NCBI RefSeq assembly: GCF_003367245.1
Contig: NZ_QRGR01000026.1
Coordinates: forward strand, 25,584-89,583
Source of the DNA: Pontibacter diazotrophicus
GTDB taxonomy: Bacteria > Bacteroidota > Bacteroidia > Cytophagales > Hymenobacteraceae
Direction: 5' to 3'
Length of the DNA stretch: 64,000 bases
In this document: piece after piece, positions 62,670 through 64,000 of the stretch
Numbering within the stretch: position 1 is the first letter of the stretch
Layout: every line of letters begins with the position of its first letter
The notes under the pieces: model-generated
Told to the model about the DNA's origin: nothing
Database searches by the model: none
Seen by the model: only the letters and a program-made list of their open reading frames with translations
Made by a program: the position numbers and the translations under genes

Positions 62670-63179
62670 ATGGAACCACTATCAAATAGAAGGAAGAACG
62701 TAGAGAAGCTGCCGATGACGTTCGCAGAGCGCGCGTATCTGCCGGCTATCGCCCAAGGACTTGGCATCACCCTCAAACACTTCTTCAGAAAAAAAGCAAC
62801 CATACAGTACCCGGAGCAAACGCGTGAGCGCAGCGAAGTATGGCGTGGCCTGCATGTGCTAAAACGTGACGAGAAGGGTGCTGAACGCTGTACTGCCTGC
62901 GGCCTATGTGCTGTGGCCTGTCCGGCAGAAGCCATCACCATGACATCCGGAGAGCGCAAGGCTGGCGAAGAGCACCTGTATCGCGAAGAGAAGTATGCAG
63001 TAACCTACGAGGTGAACATGCTGCGTTGCATCTTCTGCGGAATGTGCGAGGAAGCATGCCCGAAAGCAGCTATCTTTCTGCAGGACGACAAGCTTGCTCC
63101 TGCCCGCTACGAACGCGATGAATTCATTTATGGCAAAGACCGCTTGGTAGAGCCGTTAAAAACTACTGAAACTAAATAA
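62670..63179 (+). CDS. nuoI: NADH-quinone oxidoreductase subunit I
   Basis: 169 residues carrying two [4Fe-4S] clusters (N6a, N6b): CTACGLCAVACPAEAI near residue 72 and CIFCGMCEEACPKAAI near 117. Amphipathic N-terminus contacts NuoH. Lies in the operon 74 bp after nuoH and 4 bp before nuoJ. Confidence 0.96.
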   Translation: MEPLSNRRKNVEKLPMTFAERAYLPAIAQGLGITLKHFFRKKATIQYPEQTRERSEVWRGLHVLKRDEKGAERCTACGLCAVACPAEAITMTSGERKAGEEHLYREEKYAVTYEVNMLRCIFCGMCEEACPKAAIFLQDDKLAPARYERDEFIYGKDRLVEPLKTTETK

Positions 63180-63183
63180 TCCC

Positions 63184-63702
63184 ATGTCTGAGAGCCTGTT
63201 TTTCTTTCTTGCTTCGCTTACACTGCTTTGCGCCCTGATGGTCGTGATATCCAAGAACCCGGTACATAGCGTACTGTTCCTGATCATCACGTTCTTTACC
63301 ATCTCCGGCCATTATATTCTGCTGAATGCACAGTTCCTGGCTGCCGTGAACATCATTGTGTACGCCGGTGCTATCATGGTACTGTTCCTGTTCGTGATTA
63401 TGTTCCTGAACATGAGCAAAGAGTCAGAGAAAGAAGTAAAAACCTCCACTTTAAGTAAAATAGCAGGCACTATAGCTGGCGGCTTGCTTTTTGTGGTGAT
63501 GATAGCAGCCTTAAAAGATACAGAGATAGCGGGTTATAATGCGGAAACCTACGACTCACAGATTGGTATGGTGGAAAGCCTGGGCGTAGTTCTCTTCACA
63601 GAATACCTGCTCCCTTTCGAGTTAGCCTCCGTACTTTTCCTGGTAGCCATGGTCGGTGCTGTAATGCTAGGTAAGAAAGAGACCGGAGAACAGCACTTCT
63701 AA
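63184..63702 (+). CDS. nuoJ: NADH-quinone oxidoreductase subunit J
   Basis: 172 residues with five membrane helices, including the pi-bulge helix region FLAAVNIIVYAGAIMVLFLFVIMFL near 54-78 typical of NuoJ/ND6. Normally nuoK follows within a few bases; here a terminator-like hairpin begins 21 bp after the stop codon, and a transposase gene comes next. Confidence 0.95.
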   Translation: MSESLFFFLASLTLLCALMVVISKNPVHSVLFLIITFFTISGHYILLNAQFLAAVNIIVYAGAIMVLFLFVIMFLNMSKESEKEVKTSTLSKIAGTIAGGLLFVVMIAALKDTEIAGYNAETYDSQIGMVESLGVVLFTEYLLPFELASVLFLVAMVGAVMLGKKETGEQHF

Positions 63703-63722
63703 GAAGACAACAACAACATACT

Positions 63723-63756
63723 AAAAGAGCCAGTGCAGTAATGAGCTGGCTCTTTT
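63723..63756 (+). terminator. Terminator after nuoJ
   Basis: AAAAGAGCCAG pairs exactly with CTGGCTCTTTT over 12 nt. It closes the nuoA-J block. Confidence 0.85.
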
Positions 63757-63820
63757 GCTTTATAAATAAATAACCTGTTTCAAGCTTTTAAACGCATGAA
63801 CTCTCGTACGGACAGGTCGT

Positions 63821-64000
63821 GACCCAATGCCGTCAACTTAAGGGATTTTTCGTAAAACTCTGCAAAAGGCTATGCATTATGAGTATTAAAAAAAGAACCT
63901 GGAGATTTTGAAGCGTTTGCGCGTCATGATAGGCAGCGATGATTTTAAGGAGAAGTACCGTCAGAGCGACAGGGACTTCACGCGCAATCGGGTGCTGACG
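63821..64000 (+). mobile_element. Left end of an IS4-type insertion sequence (partial)
   Basis: Runs off the right edge. The stretch near 63824 with GCCGTCAACTTAAGGGATTT resembles the left ends of Bacteroidota IS4-type elements, and the transposase frame follows. The exact left boundary is uncertain; the right end is not in the window. Confidence 0.6.
63908..64000 (+). CDS. IS4 family transposase, N-terminal fragment
   Basis: Reads LKRLRVMIGSDDFKEKYRQS then DRDFTRNRVLT up to the window edge, the N-terminus of IS4-type DDE transposases of Bacteroidota. A TAA lies in frame 7 codons before the first shown Leu codon, so the start is a TTG at 63908 or the ATG at 63926. The catalytic DDE domain lies outside, so activity cannot be judged. 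Confidence 0.75.
   Translation, partial: MKRLRVMIGSDDFKEKYRQSDRDFTRNRVLT

Noticed and set aside
1..64000. CRISPR arrays, tRNA and rRNA genes, prophage
   Set aside because: No regularly spaced direct repeats with spacers, no tRNA-like cloverleaf other than tmRNA and no phage structural genes were seen.

Overview
The window looks like a chromosomal piece of a Bacteroidota bacterium, most likely Cytophagales/Hymenobacteraceae (Pontibacter-like; genus is my inference). The evidence is a SusC/RagA receptor with the usual TonB-box region, a type IX secretion tail on a metalloprotease, monomeric NADP isocitrate dehydrogenase, short NuoG, a TTTG/TAnnTTTG promoter in front of nuoA and many small lipoproteins with a SxxC-type lipobox. 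GC content looks moderate (about 45-50%) and gene density is normal.

Layout. 1-8.1 kb (minus strand): a SusC receptor running off the left edge, NamZ-type muramidase, two small unknown proteins, a ROK sugar kinase and an exported Gfo/Idh/MocA oxidoreductase. This looks like a cell-wall or amino-sugar salvage neighbourhood, with a candidate cobalamin riboswitch in front of namZ. 8.3-10.2 kb: an AraC-type regulator broken by one in-frame stop, then a DMT efflux protein. 10.5-10.9 kb: tmRNA. 11-18 kb: transglutaminase-like protein, an FtsX-type permease, and a divergent sigma-54 activator/histidine kinase pair, with a candidate sigma-54 promoter and UAS between them. 18-33 kb: cfa, M36 and M16 proteases, dnaX, a double-CHRD lipoprotein, icd and an HTTM membrane protein. 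33-40 kb: phosphoribosyltransferase, hydrolase, lipoprotein, endonuclease V, a GxxExxY gene inside an inverted-repeat cassette, and clpB. 40-55 kb: an Lgt-like/beta-barrel fusion, a second Gfo/Idh protein, lactonase, HupE-like protein, M1 protease, ndh, ArsR regulator, YjjG and pruA. 55-63.7 kb: nuoABCDEFGHIJ, ended by a hairpin, then the start of an IS4-type transposase at the right edge.

Most genes are housekeeping. Electron flow is a theme: pruA and icd make NAD(P)H, and ndh and complex I oxidise NADH. The most unusual content is non-coding. There are at least five families of palindromic or inverted repeats: the GxxExxY cassette and a solo ORF-less relative; a pair of AT-rich TTTTGAAT elements; a two-unit REP-like array with a compensatory base-pair change; and several different repeats in the gaps of the nuo operon. 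No CRISPR array, tRNA or rRNA gene was seen.
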